From Candidatus Kaiserbacteria bacterium RIFCSPHIGHO2_02_FULL_54_11b (lineage in GTDB: Bacteria; Patescibacteriota; Minisyncoccia; Phycocordibacterales; UBA2100): a DNA stretch of 10,979 bases. Location of the stretch: the NCBI GenBank assembly GCA_001781275.1, contig MFLH01000005.1, positions 2,682-13,660 on the forward strand, in the 5' to 3' direction. The notes under the pieces were generated by a model that searched no databases, had not been told where the DNA came from, and saw only the letters and a program-made list of their open reading frames with translations. Of the stretch, positions 1-6,577 are shown in pieces (position 1 is the first letter of the stretch; every line of letters begins with the position of its first letter). The position numbers and the translations under genes were made by a program.

Positions 1-417
1 ATCGGGGTGACTCCATTTATACTGAAAGTCGGATACTATCAACATGACGCAGATCTAGAGCGTCTTGCAGAAATAGCGAACGAGTACGCCGACAGCGTCT
101 CGGGCATCAATACGTTACAAGGAGAGATCAGGAACGGGCAGGGGGAACAGGCACTTCCCGGATCTCCGGCTCGCTTGCGAAGCGGGGTGTGTGGTGCAGG
201 CATCAAATGGGCGGGACTTGATTTCGTGCGCCGCCTTAACGCTATCCGCGAAAAGCGCGGCTTCAAATTCTCCATCGAAGGCGTCGGCGGCGTTTTGACC
301 GCAGAGGACTACAAGGAATATCGCACTGCCGGAGCCGATTCGGTGATGACCGCCACCGGTGCCATGTGGAATCCCTACCTCGCCAAAGAGATCAAAGAAG
401 CCTACCCCGATGCCTGA
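1..417 (+). CDS. pyrD: Dihydroorotate dehydrogenase family protein, C-terminal part (5' end outside window)
   Basis: The reading frame is open from base 1 and ends with TGA at 415-417, so only the last 138 residues are present. The GTG at 7 is inside the gene, not a start. The visible part is the second half of an FMN-binding TIM barrel: a beta strand with the conserved Lys (ILKVGYY), an INT motif near residue 35, then SGVCGAGIK, a GVGGV phosphate-binding turn and a TATGAMWNPYLAKEI end, in the order seen in dihydroorotate dehydrogenases. Members oxidise dihydroorotate to orotate in pyrimidine synthesis. The half carrying the catalytic base is outside the window, so class 1, class 2 or another DHO_dh-fold enzyme cannot be settled. 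The last 8 nt overlap the start of the next gene (ATG at 410), which suggests translational coupling. Confidence 0.75.
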   Translation: MGVTPFILKVGYYQHDADLERLAEIANEYADSVSGINTLQGEIRNGQGEQALPGSPARLRSGVCGAGIKWAGLDFVRRLNAIREKRGFKFSIEGVGGVLTAEDYKEYRTAGADSVMTATGAMWNPYLAKEIKEAYPDA

Positions 418-1414
418 TGAGATCAAGGTGCGCGTTGAGCGGGCGATAGCGGAAAAGGTGTTTCCGGGATGTGTCGTTGGAACCATTCGCGCGAATAGTT
501 CCAGAGAAATACGTCCGTTCGGAGCTTTTACGTATGAACCAAACTCGCAGAAGGTAGAAGAGAATACTATCTACGACCTTGCCTCGATAACAAAATCAAT
601 CCCCACTGCTTCCCTCGCGCTTAGGCTTGTCGCAGAAGGGAAGCTGCGACTCTCGGACAGGGTGGCGGAGTACCTACCCGAATTGAAGAATGATCATGGG
701 GCGACCGTCGAAGACCTCTTGGCGTATCGCGTCAAGGGTCCGAGGCTCTCGATCTTGAAAGATAAAACAGTCGACGGAATACTCGAGCACGTCTTCGAGG
801 CGGGTTTCGACGGGCTTCCGGGCGCTTCGTACTACACAAATTTTCCCGCACTCATCCTCGGACTCGTTATTGAGCGAGCCACGAAGGTATCTCTCGAGCG
901 CCTCGCACAAGAGTACTTTTTCCTTCCGCTCAATATGTCTCACACGACATGTTTCCCATCTCGTGATCTTGCTGATAAAAAAGACGAGATAGCGCCGACG
1001 GAGATCGACGAGTGGCGCGGTGAGGTACGCGGATTTCCGCATGATGAAAGCGCGTATATCTTTGCAAAGAGCGAGCGTGCTGTCGGGCACGCGGGGCTTT
1101 TCAGCACAGCACCTGATATTCTTAATTTTCTTGAAGCATTGCTGTGCGGCGCACTTCCGGCCGTTTTCTCCGGCGCTCAAAAAGGGTGGGGTTGGCAGAA
1201 GGCAGAGCCGTGGTTCATGGGCTCGCACTTTGGGCGCGGAGCCTTTGGGAAGACGGGCTTTACCGGTACGTCTGTCGCTATCGATCCAGAGCGCGGGGTC
1301 GCGTTTGTCATCCTCTCGAATCGCACCTACCCGAAGCGCCCGCCCGACGCGACCTCCATGCACTCTGCCATCAACACATTTCGCGCAGACATTGCCGATA
1401 TCGTGCTGCGTTAG
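410..1414 (+). CDS. Serine beta-lactamase-like hydrolase (class C / PBP-like fold)
   Basis: This is a 334-residue protein of the beta-lactamase family. The nucleophile motif is S59-I-T-K62 (in DLASITKS), the second motif Y142-T-N144, followed by a GHAGLFSTA block at 226-234 and K281-T-G283 in GKTGFTGTS. The order and spacing fit esterases, D-aminopeptidases or carboxypeptidases related to class C beta-lactamases; the substrate cannot be read from sequence. I chose ATG 410 because it overlaps the upstream stop by 8 nt. An in-frame ATG at 359 would add 17 residues that look like an off-frame reading of pyrD. No signal peptide or membrane segment is visible at the N-terminus (MPDEIKVRVERAI), so a cytoplasmic location is likely, which is unusual if the target is peptidoglycan. 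No AGGAGG-like site precedes the start. glmS follows after 31 bp. Confidence 0.85.
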   Translation: MPDEIKVRVERAIAEKVFPGCVVGTIRANSSREIRPFGAFTYEPNSQKVEENTIYDLASITKSIPTASLALRLVAEGKLRLSDRVAEYLPELKNDHGATVEDLLAYRVKGPRLSILKDKTVDGILEHVFEAGFDGLPGASYYTNFPALILGLVIERATKVSLERLAQEYFFLPLNMSHTTCFPSRDLADKKDEIAPTEIDEWRGEVRGFPHDESAYIFAKSERAVGHAGLFSTAPDILNFLEALLCGALPAVFSGAQKGWGWQKAEPWFMGSHFGRGAFGKTGFTGTSVAIDPERGVAFVILSNRTYPKRPPDATSMHSAINTFRADIADIVLR

Positions 1415-1445
1415 AAAAAGATAGGAATTATGCTACATTACGCCA

Positions 1446-3275
1446 ATGTGCGGGATTTTTGCGTATACCGGTAATAAAGGAAAAGATGCCGGCGGGATAC
1501 TTTTGGACGGGCTTCTCTCGCTCGAATATCGTGGCTATGATTCTGCGGGTATCTTCACCCCTGAGAGCGGCAGCATAAAGACCCCGGGTGCGGTCGCTGA
1601 ATTGCGCAAGAAAGTACCAAAGGAGTTTGCCGGCAAAAGCGGCATCGCGCACTTGCGTTGGGCGACGCACGGTGAGCCGACCGAGAAAAACGCGCACCCG
1701 CATTCGAGCGGGGATGGCGAGATCTGGGTCGTGCACAACGGCATCATCGAGAATTTCAAAGAGCTGAAGCATGGGCTCGAGAAAAAAGGCCATGTGTTTC
1801 TTTCCGATTCGGATACGGAAATTCTCCCGCATCTTGTCGAGGAGCATTTGAAACACACAAAAGACTTCGAGAAGGCCGCGCTCGCCGCACTCAACGAGCT
1901 GCGGGGGACGTATGGAATTGCGATGCAATACAAAGGGGAACCGGATAAACTCATCGCCGCGCGCATGGGCTCTCCCATCGTGTTGGGATTGGGGAATGGC
2001 GAGCATTTCATCGCTTCCGACCCTTCGCCCATTTTGCCGCACACCAAGCAGGTCGTGTTTTTGGAAGATGGTGACGTTGCCGTCATCACCCCCGAAGGGC
2101 ACGGCATAAAAAAGCTGGATTCATCGAACGTCAGCCGCGCGACGACCGAGATAGATTGGAATGCGGAAGAGGCACAAAAAGGTGGGCACGAGCATTTTAT
2201 GTTGAAAGAAATGATGGAGATGCCGGAAGTAGTAGAAAACACATTGCGCGGTCGCTTGATCGCTGACAAAGGTCTTGCAAAGCTCGGTGGGCTCGAAGAA
2301 GTCGCAAAGCAGCTGGAGGGTATAGAGCGCATCATCATCGTCGCGTGCGGCACCGCGTACTACGCTGGATTAGTCGGCGAGTACATGCTCGAAGAACATG
2401 CGGGGATCCCCGTGGAGGTGGAACTCGGAAGTGAATTCCGCTACCGAAGCCCGGTTCTAAATCAGCGGACGGCAGTCTTGGCCATCTCACAATCCGGCGA
2501 GACGATCGACACCTTGGAAGCAGTGCGTGAGGGAAAACGAAAGGGTGCGCTTACGCTTGGTATCGTCAACACCGTCGGCTCGACGATCGCACGCGAGACC
2601 GACGCAGGTGTCTACAATCATGCTGGACCGGAGATCGGGGTCGCTTCCACCAAAGCATTTGTCTCCCAGCTTGTCGTGCTCGCGCTCCTCGCCATCTTTT
2701 TGGGAAGACAGCGCGGCATGAGCGAGAAGCAGGGCAAAGAAATAGCAAAAGAACTCAAAGCTCTGCCGAAAAAGATCCAGAGTATCCTCGACAAACACAC
2801 CAGCGTCGAGGCGTTGGCGAAAAAATACGTGGGCTCGCGCGACTTCCTCTTTATCGGTCGCAAATACAACATGCCCATCGCGTATGAGGGCGCTCTGAAA
2901 CTCAAGGAGCTTTCGTACATCCACGCAGAAGGGTGCGGTGCAGGCGAGATGAAACACGGCCCAATCGCGATGATAGATGAGGTGTTCCCAACATTCGCGA
3001 TCGCGAGCGCAGACGCAGTGTATGAGAAAATGCTCTCCAACATCCACGAGATCCGCGCGCGCAAGGGCCCAGTCGTAGCGCTTGCAACCGAGGGGGCAGA
3101 CACACGTGTCGAGGAGCTTGTACAGGATGTCATCTATGTGCCAAAGACGATAGAGATGCTCGCGCCCATCCTCAACGCCGTGCCGCTCCACCTCTTTGCA
3201 TACTATTTCTCGCGCGAGAAAGGCTACAACCCCGACCGCCCGCGCAATCTCGCAAAATCGGTCACCGTCGAATAG
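1446..3275 (+). CDS. glmS: Glutamine--fructose-6-phosphate aminotransferase (isomerizing)
   Basis: This 609-residue protein is full length for GlmS. It converts fructose-6-phosphate and glutamine to glucosamine-6-phosphate, the entry step to UDP-GlcNAc and peptidoglycan. The N-terminal class II glutaminase domain starts MCGIFAYTG with nucleophile Cys2, then LRWATHG (70-76), HNGIIEN (97-103) and SDSDTE (120-125). Two SIS domains follow: about 285-415 with AISQSGETIDT (346-356) and STKAF (401-405), and about 455-600 with the AGEMKHGPIAM block (499-509). The C-terminus RPRNLAKSVTVE is the family signature. The start is fixed because Cys2 must follow Met1. No Shine-Dalgarno site precedes it; TACATT at 1434-1439 (-12 to -7) could be a -10 box for a leaderless message, but a glmS ribozyme-like leader cannot fit in the 31-bp gap. 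YvcK/GlmR, a known GlmS activator in Bacillus, is encoded at 6578-7561. Confidence 0.97.
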   Translation: MCGIFAYTGNKGKDAGGILLDGLLSLEYRGYDSAGIFTPESGSIKTPGAVAELRKKVPKEFAGKSGIAHLRWATHGEPTEKNAHPHSSGDGEIWVVHNGIIENFKELKHGLEKKGHVFLSDSDTEILPHLVEEHLKHTKDFEKAALAALNELRGTYGIAMQYKGEPDKLIAARMGSPIVLGLGNGEHFIASDPSPILPHTKQVVFLEDGDVAVITPEGHGIKKLDSSNVSRATTEIDWNAEEAQKGGHEHFMLKEMMEMPEVVENTLRGRLIADKGLAKLGGLEEVAKQLEGIERIIIVACGTAYYAGLVGEYMLEEHAGIPVEVELGSEFRYRSPVLNQRTAVLAISQSGETIDTLEAVREGKRKGALTLGIVNTVGSTIARETDAGVYNHAGPEIGVASTKAFVSQLVVLALLAIFLGRQRGMSEKQGKEIAKELKALPKKIQSILDKHTSVEALAKKYVGSRDFLFIGRKYNMPIAYEGALKLKELSYIHAEGCGAGEMKHGPIAMIDEVFPTFAIASADAVYEKMLSNIHEIRARKGPVVALATEGADTRVEELVQDVIYVPKTIEMLAPILNAVPLHLFAYYFSREKGYNPDRPRNLAKSVTVE

Positions 3276-3281
3276 GTATAT

Positions 3282-3818
3282 ATGGAATCTAGAGAACAAG
3301 TAAGCGATAAGAACTTGAAGTTACTCAGGCTCAAAACTCCGGAGTGGGCGGAGAAGTACAAAGTCGGGGAGGATGCGTTTTGGCTACATGATGTGTGGTA
3401 TCAATATGCGATACTTTCAAGCGAAAAGCTACGAGCTGATGACCCTACGATACCGGAGATTTTCGCAATGAATCTTGATGGTTTCCTCGCCGTGTCTGAT
3501 ACCTACCCGAAACAGTACAGGAATTTAGGTATTCTCCACGAGGCAAAAGAGTTCTCCGGCCCCTTGGACGAAGGCTCTTGTGCGAGGACGCTCGAGTATG
3601 AGTTGGGGCAGGCTTCTTTGCTTCAGGTCTACAGTATGTCCGAATATTTGAGATTCCGTCTGGGTTTTTTTGAGAAGATTATTGCGTACTATGAAAACAA
3701 GGAGCGAAACGAGAAAGAGGAGGCCCTGCTTTCCCGACTATATAAAAGCAGAGAGTACCTAGAAAAGTCTATCCAAACTATCGAAGTTCCTCCGAGCGAG
3801 CCTCGATTAATCGGATAA
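3282..3818 (+). CDS. Hypothetical protein, 178 aa, probably all-helical
   Basis: I do not recognise this family. The protein is soluble, with no signal peptide or membrane segment. It is rich in Glu, Lys, Tyr and Leu and looks mostly helical. Features that may matter are an aromatic cluster FWLHDVWYQYAI (33-44), ILHEAKEF (84-91) with His86, Glu87 and Glu90, TLEYELGQA (103-111), and a charged helical stretch from about 121 to 166 (YYENKERNEKEEALLSRL). The ATG lies 6 bp after the glmS stop on the same strand, so it is probably co-transcribed with glmS. An AGG at 3274-3276 is the only weak ribosome-binding candidate. The last 41 bp overlap the 3' end of the convergent HAD gene. By eye this gene is more AT-rich than glmS. 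The His/Glu pattern could be metal-binding, but that is speculation; a real gene is likely given its length and close packing. Confidence 0.7.
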   Translation: MESREQVSDKNLKLLRLKTPEWAEKYKVGEDAFWLHDVWYQYAILSSEKLRADDPTIPEIFAMNLDGFLAVSDTYPKQYRNLGILHEAKEFSGPLDEGSCARTLEYELGQASLLQVYSMSEYLRFRLGFFEKIIAYYENKERNEKEEALLSRLYKSREYLEKSIQTIEVPPSEPRLIG

Positions 3819-4437
3819 CCTCGTCCATTGTGTCGGCGTAGGCATCTGCGCCCGTTTGTTCGTAGCCTTTCACAAGATTCCCACGGAAGCCGATAGTGTA
3901 AATATGCGCAGCTTTTGCAGCTTGTATCCCGAGATTTGAATCCTCGAGAATAATCGAGTGCTCCGGTTTTGTGTTGAGCAGTCGTAATGCCTCAATAAAC
4001 CCATCAGGTTCAGGCTTTCGTTTTAATTCGGGATGATCGTGTAACGATACAATGACATTTAAACGTTTGTTGAATGGGAGTCTCGGTACGACCTGATCGA
4101 TCCAATTGTGTGGAGACTGTGAGACAAGGCCGAGCTTGAATCCAGTCTCGGTCAGCTGGTCGGCCAAATGTTCGACGCCCACCGTTATCGCCGACTGTGC
4201 ATACACGAGCTTTGCGATTTTATCGGCTTTCTCTAAATACTCCTTCCTATCAAAAACGGCTCCCAAGGCGAGTGCACGGTCCATCAGATCGTTGACCCCC
4301 AAACCAACAAGGTTGCCCATCTTCTCGGCGACCTCCTTCCCAAAAAACTGCGGCAAATATTCTCGTTCGTATTTTTCCCACACCGGCTCGCTATCGATGA
4401 GCACACCATCCATGTCGAAAATAAACGCCTTATTCAT
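3778..4437 (-). CDS. HAD-superfamily hydrolase, beta-phosphoglucomutase / phosphatase type
   Basis: The 219-residue protein carries all four HAD motifs. Motif I is DMDGVLIDSEP with nucleophile Asp8 and acid/base Asp10. Motif II is Ser106 in LVSQSP, motif III is Lys141 in KRKPEPDGF, and motif IV is Glu165-Asp166 in ILEDSNLGI. A helical cap (about 17-85) sits between motifs I and II, which is the subclass IA layout shared by beta-phosphoglucomutases, 2-deoxyglucose-6-phosphatase and phosphoglycolate phosphatase; the substrate is not predictable. I chose the ATG at 4437 because it gives the standard MNKAFIFDMDG start. A longer frame up to 4515 only adds an off-frame reading of the upstream gene. 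The start overlaps the stop of the two-helix membrane protein by 8 nt (4430-4437), implying coupling in a metK-membrane protein-HAD operon. Its tail is antisense to the unidentified gene over 41 bp. Confidence 0.9.
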   Translation of the reverse strand: MNKAFIFDMDGVLIDSEPVWEKYEREYLPQFFGKEVAEKMGNLVGLGVNDLMDRALALGAVFDRKEYLEKADKIAKLVYAQSAITVGVEHLADQLTETGFKLGLVSQSPHNWIDQVVPRLPFNKRLNVIVSLHDHPELKRKPEPDGFIEALRLLNTKPEHSIILEDSNLGIQAAKAAHIYTIGFRGNLVKGYEQTGADAYADTMDEVIRLIEARSEELR

Positions 4438-4690
4438 GGCCGTTCTTTCCAGCCCATACTTTCTTAAAGAATGGCATCGTGAGGGTGGAAAGGGTGAAGC
4501 CGAGGGCGGGGACAATAGCGGAAAGCCACGGGCGCATGACGTCGATGAACGACAAAAAGACGCCCATGGTTACATAGGTAAACGCGGCGACGAGCCCCGT
4601 CCTCGTCCAGCTCGTTTCCCACGCTTTATCCAACTCAACGGATGCATTTCGCTCCTCGATTTTCGCGACGCGTTGCTCGAGAGACTCCAT
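4430..4690 (-). CDS. Small membrane protein with N-terminal coiled coil and two transmembrane helices
   Basis: This 86-residue protein begins with a charged helical segment (MESLEQRVAKIEERN, 1-15) that fits a short coiled coil. DKAWETSWTR (21-30) follows, then two hydrophobic segments at about 31-49 (TGLVAAFTYVTMGVFLSFI) and 56-76, and a basic tail FFKKVWAGKNGHE. The DKAWETSWTR block before the first helix resembles small proteins I recall from many Patescibacteria genomes; this is recollection, not a search. The function is unknown; an oligomeric membrane protein is plausible. It starts 7 bp after the metK stop and its end overlaps the HAD start by 8 nt. There is no Shine-Dalgarno site. Instead CCTCC lies directly before the ATG, giving the palindrome CTCCATGGAG, and a perfect TATAAT lies at -12 to -7. 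Confidence 0.8.
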   Translation of the reverse strand: MESLEQRVAKIEERNASVELDKAWETSWTRTGLVAAFTYVTMGVFLSFIDVMRPWLSAIVPALGFTLSTLTMPFFKKVWAGKNGHE

Positions 4691-4696
4691 GGAGGC

Positions 4697-4702
4697 ATTA
4701 TA
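4697..4702 (-). promoter_or_regulatory. Candidate -10 box (TATAAT) for a leaderless transcript
   Basis: On the minus strand a perfect TATAAT lies at positions -12 to -7 relative to the ATG of the two-helix membrane protein, so transcription would begin at or next to the start codon. It overlaps the metK stop codon (TAA at 4698-4700). I see no good -35 hexamer 16-18 bp upstream. It could be chance in an A/T-rich stop region within an operon. Confidence 0.4.
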
Positions 4703-5750
4703 TCTTGATTATTTTCTCCCACGGGCGGCCGGAGACGCCGAAGTGACCGTAGGCGGCGGTTTCTCGGAAGATGGGGCGGCGGAGCCCGAGGCGTTCGATG
4801 ATAGCGCGGGGGCGGAAGTCGAAGTTCTCCGTCACGATTTTGGTGAGATTCTTGCCTTTCTCGTCGAACGCTTCGATCATGACAGGCTCAATACGGCCGA
4901 TAGCGTAGGCAACCGATACAAGCGCTTTTTTGGCGTACCCATTCGCGACCAGATTCTTCGCAACGAATCGGCACATGTAGGCTGCGGAGCGGTCTACTTT
5001 GGTCGAATCTTTGCCGGAGAACGCGCCACCCCCGTGCGGCATGACACCACCGTAGGTATCCACCATTATCTTGCGCCCCGTGAGACCCGCGTCGGCCGTG
5101 AATCCGCCGAGGATAAATTGGCCGGTAGGATTTACCAGTATCTCGATGTCCTTCAGGTTACCTAAGACCGGCTTGAACAGGTGCTTGATGAGCTGCTTCC
5201 GTATCTCTTCCTGCGAGACGTTCTTGTCGTGTTGCGTGGAGCAGAGGGCAGTGATGACCTTGCCGTTGGCGATTGTCACTTGCGTCTTGCCGTCGGGCCG
5301 GAGCCATTTGAGCGTCTTGTCGCGGCGGAGTTTTTCGAGGCGTCGTGCGAGCGCGTGCGAGAGGACGACGCCCAAGGGGAGCATCTCTTTCGTCTCGTTG
5401 GTCGCGTAGCCGTACATGATTCCCTGATCGCCGGCGCCGCCGGTGTCTACCCCCATTGCAATGTCGGGGGATTGCTTGGCGATTGTGTTGAGCACCTTTA
5501 ATGTATCGGTGTATCCGATATCGCGATAGACCTTGCGCGCGATCTTTTCAAAATTCACTTTTGCGCTCGTCTTCACCTCGCCGCCGAGCATGAGGGTGCC
5601 GTGGCTCCCGAAAGATTCTACCGCGACGCGACTATTCGGGTCCTGCGCGAGACATGCATCAAGAATAGCGTCTGATATTTGGTCGCACACTTTGTCCGGG
5701 TGTCCCGAAGTAACGCTCTCTGTTGTGTATCGCTCGAGTGAATGAAACAT
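4698..5750 (-). CDS. metK: S-adenosylmethionine synthetase (methionine adenosyltransferase)
   Basis: MetK makes S-adenosylmethionine from ATP and methionine in the cytoplasm. The 350-residue protein has [20 protein letters not shown] (9-28) with the active-site His17 and Asp19, signature 1 [12 protein letters not shown] (105-116), signature 2 GGGAFSGKD (240-248), [10 protein letters not shown] (253-262) and the terminal [13 protein letters not shown] (334-346). It is shorter than the usual 380-400 residues, partly because only two residues (TG) separate GVD from GAGDQG, where E. coli has seven in its mobile active-site loop. I chose the ATG at 5750 because the family start falls there; an in-frame start at 5798 adds residues from the upstream hairpin region. 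There is no Shine-Dalgarno site, but TATATA lies at -11 to -6. It is first in a probable operon with the membrane protein and HAD genes. Confidence 0.96.
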   Translation of the reverse strand: MFHSLERYTTESVTSGHPDKVCDQISDAILDACLAQDPNSRVAVESFGSHGTLMLGGEVKTSAKVNFEKIARKVYRDIGYTDTLKVLNTIAKQSPDIAMGVDTGGAGDQGIMYGYATNETKEMLPLGVVLSHALARRLEKLRRDKTLKWLRPDGKTQVTIANGKVITALCSTQHDKNVSQEEIRKQLIKHLFKPVLGNLKDIEILVNPTGQFILGGFTADAGLTGRKIMVDTYGGVMPHGGGAFSGKDSTKVDRSAAYMCRFVAKNLVANGYAKKALVSVAYAIGRIEPVMIEAFDEKGKNLTKIVTENFDFRPRAIIERLGLRRPIFRETAAYGHFGVSGRPWEKIIKI

Positions 5751-5755
5751 AGTGT

Positions 5756-5761
5756 TATATA
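5756..5761 (-). promoter_or_regulatory. Candidate -10 box for metK
   Basis: The minus strand reads TTTTATATAACACT directly before the metK ATG, which places TATATA at -11 to -6, the same spacing as at other starts in this window. No convincing -35 box is seen. If this is the real promoter, the neighbouring inverted repeats lie upstream of the transcript rather than in its leader. Confidence 0.35.
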
Positions 5762-5770
5762 AAATGATTA

Positions 5771-5819
5771 ATCTCCCTTGTAGGGAGATGCTTTGCATAA
5801 AGTATCTCCCGCGTGGGAT
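5771..5819. repeat. Alternating inverted repeats able to form competing hairpins
   Basis: ATCTCCC (5771-5777), GGGAGAT (5783-5789), ATCTCCC (5804-5810) and a degenerate GTGGGAT (5813-5819, following GC) alternate. The middle GGGAGAT can pair with either ATCTCCC. Pairing left gives a 7-bp stem with loop TTGTA. Pairing right gives a longer stem: 7 bp, one G-T (wobble if read on the + strand, A-C mismatch on the - strand), then CTTT/AAAG closing a GCAT loop. The two folds exclude each other, as in attenuators, but neither is followed by a T-run. The block lies 20-70 bp upstream of metK and about 180 bp upstream of maf. Confidence 0.65.
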
Positions 5820-5834
5820 TGGTTTGGCACTTTA

Positions 5835-5852
5835 CCCTGAGCTTGTCGAAGG
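5835..5852. repeat. Single copy of a widely dispersed palindromic motif
   Basis: CCCTGAGCTTGTCGAAGG matches, from memory, the short imperfect palindrome (other strand CCTTCGACAAGCTCAGGG) that occurs as scattered intergenic repeats in many unrelated bacterial genomes. Read in frame it gives the tell-tale peptides PELVEG and FDKLR, which explains the spurious open frames across this spacer. No second copy occurs in the window and no mobilising gene is nearby. Confidence 0.6.
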
Positions 5853-5983
5853 ACTTCTTCAACATCTCGGGCAAGTTGCCGGCGGGTCGCTGAGCCAAAA
5901 CTCTTGCCGCACTCTTGATACGTATGGGGGATGTGCCGACATAGTACCAACAAGGCGAAAAGAACGCAATACCATGATAGGGG

Positions 5984-5989
5984 TATACT
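5984..5989 (+). promoter_or_regulatory. Candidate -10 box (TATACT) for maf
   Basis: TATACT lies at -12 to -7 relative to the maf ATG at 5996, so the transcript would start at about the A of the start codon. There is no Shine-Dalgarno sequence. The -35 region (around 5961-5966, AGAACG) is a poor match. Confidence 0.45.
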
Positions 5990-5995
5990 TCCACG

Positions 5996-6565
5996 ATGCA
6001 GGAAATTATTCTCGCCTCATCGTCAAAGCAGCGGCACGACATTTTGAAGTGCGCGGGGATCCCATTCGTCGTCGAAGATAGTGGCTACGAAGAAGATCTC
6101 ACACTGCCGCTTCCGCCTCGCGAACTCGTTGTGCATCTCGCAGGTGCAAAGGCGGCAGCAGTAGCTACAAGACATCCCAATGCGCTTGTTATCGGGGTCG
6201 ACACGGTTGTTGTATGCACTGGAGAGGTATTTGGAAAGCCCGACAGTTTTGAGCATGCGCGGGAGATACTCCAAACGTTGAGCGGAAAGGCGCACAGCAT
6301 TTTTACGGGATTCGTCATCATCGATGGGAAGACGGGCCAGAAAGTCACGCGCACGGTCGAGACCAAGGTGCACTTCAAGCAATTATCGGAAGCGGATATC
6401 GATGCCTACGTGAAGACGGGGGAGCCACTCGGCAAGGCCGGTGGCTACGCGATACAGGGCGCGGGTGTGCGCTTTGTAGAGCGGATCGAAGGGGATATGG
6501 ACAACGTGGTCGGGCTCCCGCTTGGGGCAGTGCTCGAAGAGTTGGCAAAATTCGGTGTGTTGTAG
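5996..6565 (+). CDS. maf: Maf-family nucleoside triphosphate pyrophosphatase
   Basis: The 189-residue protein is full length for Maf. The family hydrolyses non-canonical or pyrimidine nucleoside triphosphates to the monophosphate and pyrophosphate (house-cleaning), and some members affect septum formation. Visible motifs are LASSSKQR (6-13) with conserved Ser8 and Arg13, Glu33, Lys52 in AGAKAAA, GVDTVV (67-72) with Asp69, GKPDS (80-84) and the substrate loop TGEPLGKAGGYAIQG (141-155). The usual first Arg of the SxSPRR motif is Gln12 here (SSSKQR), a small deviation. The start is fixed by the family N-terminus and by TATACT just upstream. It is transcribed away from metK and converges on yvcK with a 12-bp gap and no clear terminator. 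Which subfamily (dTTP/UTP- or m7GTP-type) it belongs to cannot be decided by eye. Confidence 0.93.
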   Translation: MQEIILASSSKQRHDILKCAGIPFVVEDSGYEEDLTLPLPPRELVVHLAGAKAAAVATRHPNALVIGVDTVVVCTGEVFGKPDSFEHAREILQTLSGKAHSIFTGFVIIDGKTGQKVTRTVETKVHFKQLSEADIDAYVKTGEPLGKAGGYAIQGAGVRFVERIEGDMDNVVGLPLGAVLEELAKFGVL

Positions 6566-6577
6566 CACGCGCGAACG

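Larger units (their letters stand above)
5751..5995. other. Divergent intergenic region between metK and maf
   Basis: This is the largest non-coding gap in the window (245 bp). It holds candidate -10 boxes for both flanking genes, an alternating set of inverted repeats close to metK, and one copy of a widely dispersed palindromic motif. Frames that are open across it on both strands read through these repeats and overlap the metK or maf starts, so I do not call a gene here. The part from about 5853 to 5980 shows nothing I can identify. Confidence 0.7.

Noticed and set aside
359..409. Upstream in-frame ATG (359) as start of the beta-lactamase-like protein
   Set aside because: The extra 17 residues come from reading pyrD in another frame, whereas ATG 410 gives a compact 8-nt overlap like the one at 4430-4437.
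674..1363. Long antisense frame (229 residues) inside the beta-lactamase-like gene
   Set aside because: It is fully covered by a well-supported gene with intact catalytic motifs; the antisense reading is Arg/Cys-rich without domain features.
1415..1445. glmS ribozyme in the glmS leader
   Set aside because: Only 31 bp separate the previous stop from the glmS ATG, far too little for the ribozyme.
1428..2353. Two long antisense frames inside glmS
   Set aside because: glmS is certain here; long antisense frames are expected from its codon bias and GC content.
5751..5850. SAM riboswitch upstream of metK
   Set aside because: The leader has simple competing hairpins but none of the multi-stem core or conserved internal loops of SAM-I, and no recognisable SAM-II-type pseudoknot; promoter position would also leave little or no leader.
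5755..6042. Open frame on - strand across the same spacer (95 residues)
   Set aside because: It contains the repeat-derived SFDKLR peptide, overlaps maf antisense and the metK promoter region, and resembles no protein.
5752..6081. Open frame on + strand across the metK-maf spacer (109 residues)
   Set aside because: It reads through the inverted repeats and the palindromic motif (giving the typical PELVEG peptide) and overlaps the start of maf in another frame; no family resemblance.
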